Shown here piece by piece: positions 4,509 through 5,300 of a stretch of DNA of 5,300 nt. Position numbers and translations under genes: made by a program. The notes under the pieces are model-generated. The model saw only the letters and a program-made list of their open reading frames with translations. It ran no database searches and was not told where the DNA came from. Location: contig JAEENZ010000090.1 of assembly GCA_016283985.1 (NCBI GenBank), forward strand, positions 1 to 5,300. The letters are read 5' to 3'. Each line of letters opens with the position of its first letter. Position 1 is the stretch's first letter. This stretch comes from Bacteroidales bacterium (GTDB lineage: Bacteria > Bacteroidota > Bacteroidia > Bacteroidales > UBA932).

Positions 4509-5300
4509 ATGATAAAGATTGCTAAAGCCTTCACCTTGATCGCCGGCCTGTTCGTTGCTGCAGGACTTGGTGCCCAGAACACTGTTTCAGCGGAACTGCT
4601 GGATTCCTCCAACGGCGATCCTGTGCCTTTTGCCACGGTCTCCGTTTCGAAGGAAGGAACCAAGAAGCCGGATTACTACGACCTCAGCACCGAAACGGGT
4701 CACGTTACAATCAAGAAGGTGCGCCACGGCAATTACATCTTCCGTGCGGAACTCCTTGGCTACAAGACTTTTGAGAAGAAGATAAAGGTTGAGGGCAATC
4801 TGGACCTTGGCAAGATTAAGATGGATCCCGACAAGCAGATGCTCGACGCAGCCAGCGTCTCCGCGGTCGGCAATCCCATCGTTGTAAAGAAGGATACCCT
4901 GGAATATAACGCCACATCCTTCAAGACCACAGAGAACGACATGCTGGAAGACCTCCTCAAGAAACTCCCCGGCGTGGAAGTGTCTGAGGATGGTACGATT
5001 ACGCATAACGGCGAGACCATTACCAAGATCACCATCGAAGGCAAGACCTTCTTCCTCGATGATCCCCAGCTCGCCTCCAAGAACATCCCCGCCAAGCTCA
5101 TCAACAAACTCAAGGTTATCAACAAGAAGAGCGAGCAGGCCGAGTTCACCGGCATCGATGACGGCGAGGAAGAGAAGGTCATCGACCTGGATATCAAGCC
5201 CGGAATGATGAAGGGCGCGTTCGGCAACATGATGGCAGGCGGCGGACGGGATATCCCCACCGACAACGTCACCCAGCCCGACTGGCGCTACCAGGGCGCC
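4509..5300 (+). CDS. Outer-membrane beta-barrel / TonB-dependent receptor-like protein, 5' part only
   Basis: Open frame of 264 codons from the ATG at 4509, still open at the window end, so the C-terminal barrel is missing. Residues 1-22 are a signal peptide (Lys-rich start, hydrophobic stretch, LGA before Gln23). Residues about 25-105 resemble a carboxypeptidase regulatory-like domain (DPVPFATVSV, GNYIFRAELLGYKTFEKKI). A plug-like region follows with LEYNATSFKT (131-140), MLEDLLKKLPGVEV (145-158), GKTFFLDDPQLASKNIP (178-194) and AEFTGIDDGEEEKVIDLDIKPG (211-232, quoted in part as its key motif FTGIDDGEEE). These match the outer membrane beta-barrel family proteins common in Bacteroidota. Family members are large, several hundred residues, and their ligand is usually unknown. 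The gene lies 33 bases after ruvC in the same direction and may be co-transcribed with it. The substrate cannot be inferred from this fragment. Confidence 0.88.
   Translation, partial: MIKIAKAFTLIAGLFVAAGLGAQNTVSAELLDSSNGDPVPFATVSVSKEGTKKPDYYDLSTETGHVTIKKVRHGNYIFRAELLGYKTFEKKIKVEGNLDLGKIKMDPDKQMLDAASVSAVGNPIVVKKDTLEYNATSFKTTENDMLEDLLKKLPGVEVSEDGTITHNGETITKITIEGKTFFLDDPQLASKNIPAKLINKLKVINKKSEQAEFTGIDDGEEEKVIDLDIKPGMMKGAFGNMMAGGGRDIPTDNVTQPDWRYQGA

Noticed and set aside
4760..5272. Minus-strand open frame opposite the receptor gene
   Set aside because: It is a Ser/Leu-rich antisense shadow; the plus strand reads as a clear outer-membrane receptor N-terminus.

Overview
The window looks like chromosomal DNA of a Bacteroidota member, most likely of the order Bacteroidales. 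Three things support this: promoter-like TAnnTTTG elements with an upstream TTG/TTTG, genes that start without Shine-Dalgarno sequences in A/T-rich leaders, and a terminal outer-membrane receptor of a family typical of this phylum. Coding DNA is fairly GC-rich and the promoter region is very AT-rich, which would suit a gut lineage such as Rikenellaceae or uncultured relatives. The genus cannot be fixed from the sequence alone.

Layout: two units diverge from an AT-rich control region at about 1877-2042. Leftward (minus strand) runs a two-gene operon. It holds an archaeal-type AAA ATPase with a C-terminal winged helix (1876 down to 728) and then a CobB-like sirtuin (731 down to 30), joined by a 4-base ATGA overlap. 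At the far left a second minus-strand promoter (6-35) overlaps the sirtuin stop and fires out of the window. Rightward (plus strand) runs a tight housekeeping run: rplU (L21), rpmA (L27), serS (seryl-tRNA synthetase), ruvC (Holliday junction resolvase, TTG start overlapping the serS stop), then the 5' part of a large outer-membrane beta-barrel/TonB-receptor-like protein that is cut by the window edge at 5300.

The rightward genes are ordinary: ribosome assembly, tRNA charging and recombination repair, driven by one promoter (1918-1948) and an 88-nt leader containing a perfect 7-bp hairpin. The leftward pair is the less conventional part. The sirtuin keeps its catalytic histidine and NAD motifs but lacks the zinc-binding cysteines, and its acyl-selectivity Y-x-x-R motif reads Y-x-x-Q. 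The ATPase has a non-canonical Walker A (Glu for the first Gly, Lys for the Thr/Ser after GK). Whether the two form a functional module is an inference from their coupling. I see no mobile element, CRISPR array, rRNA or tRNA in the window.
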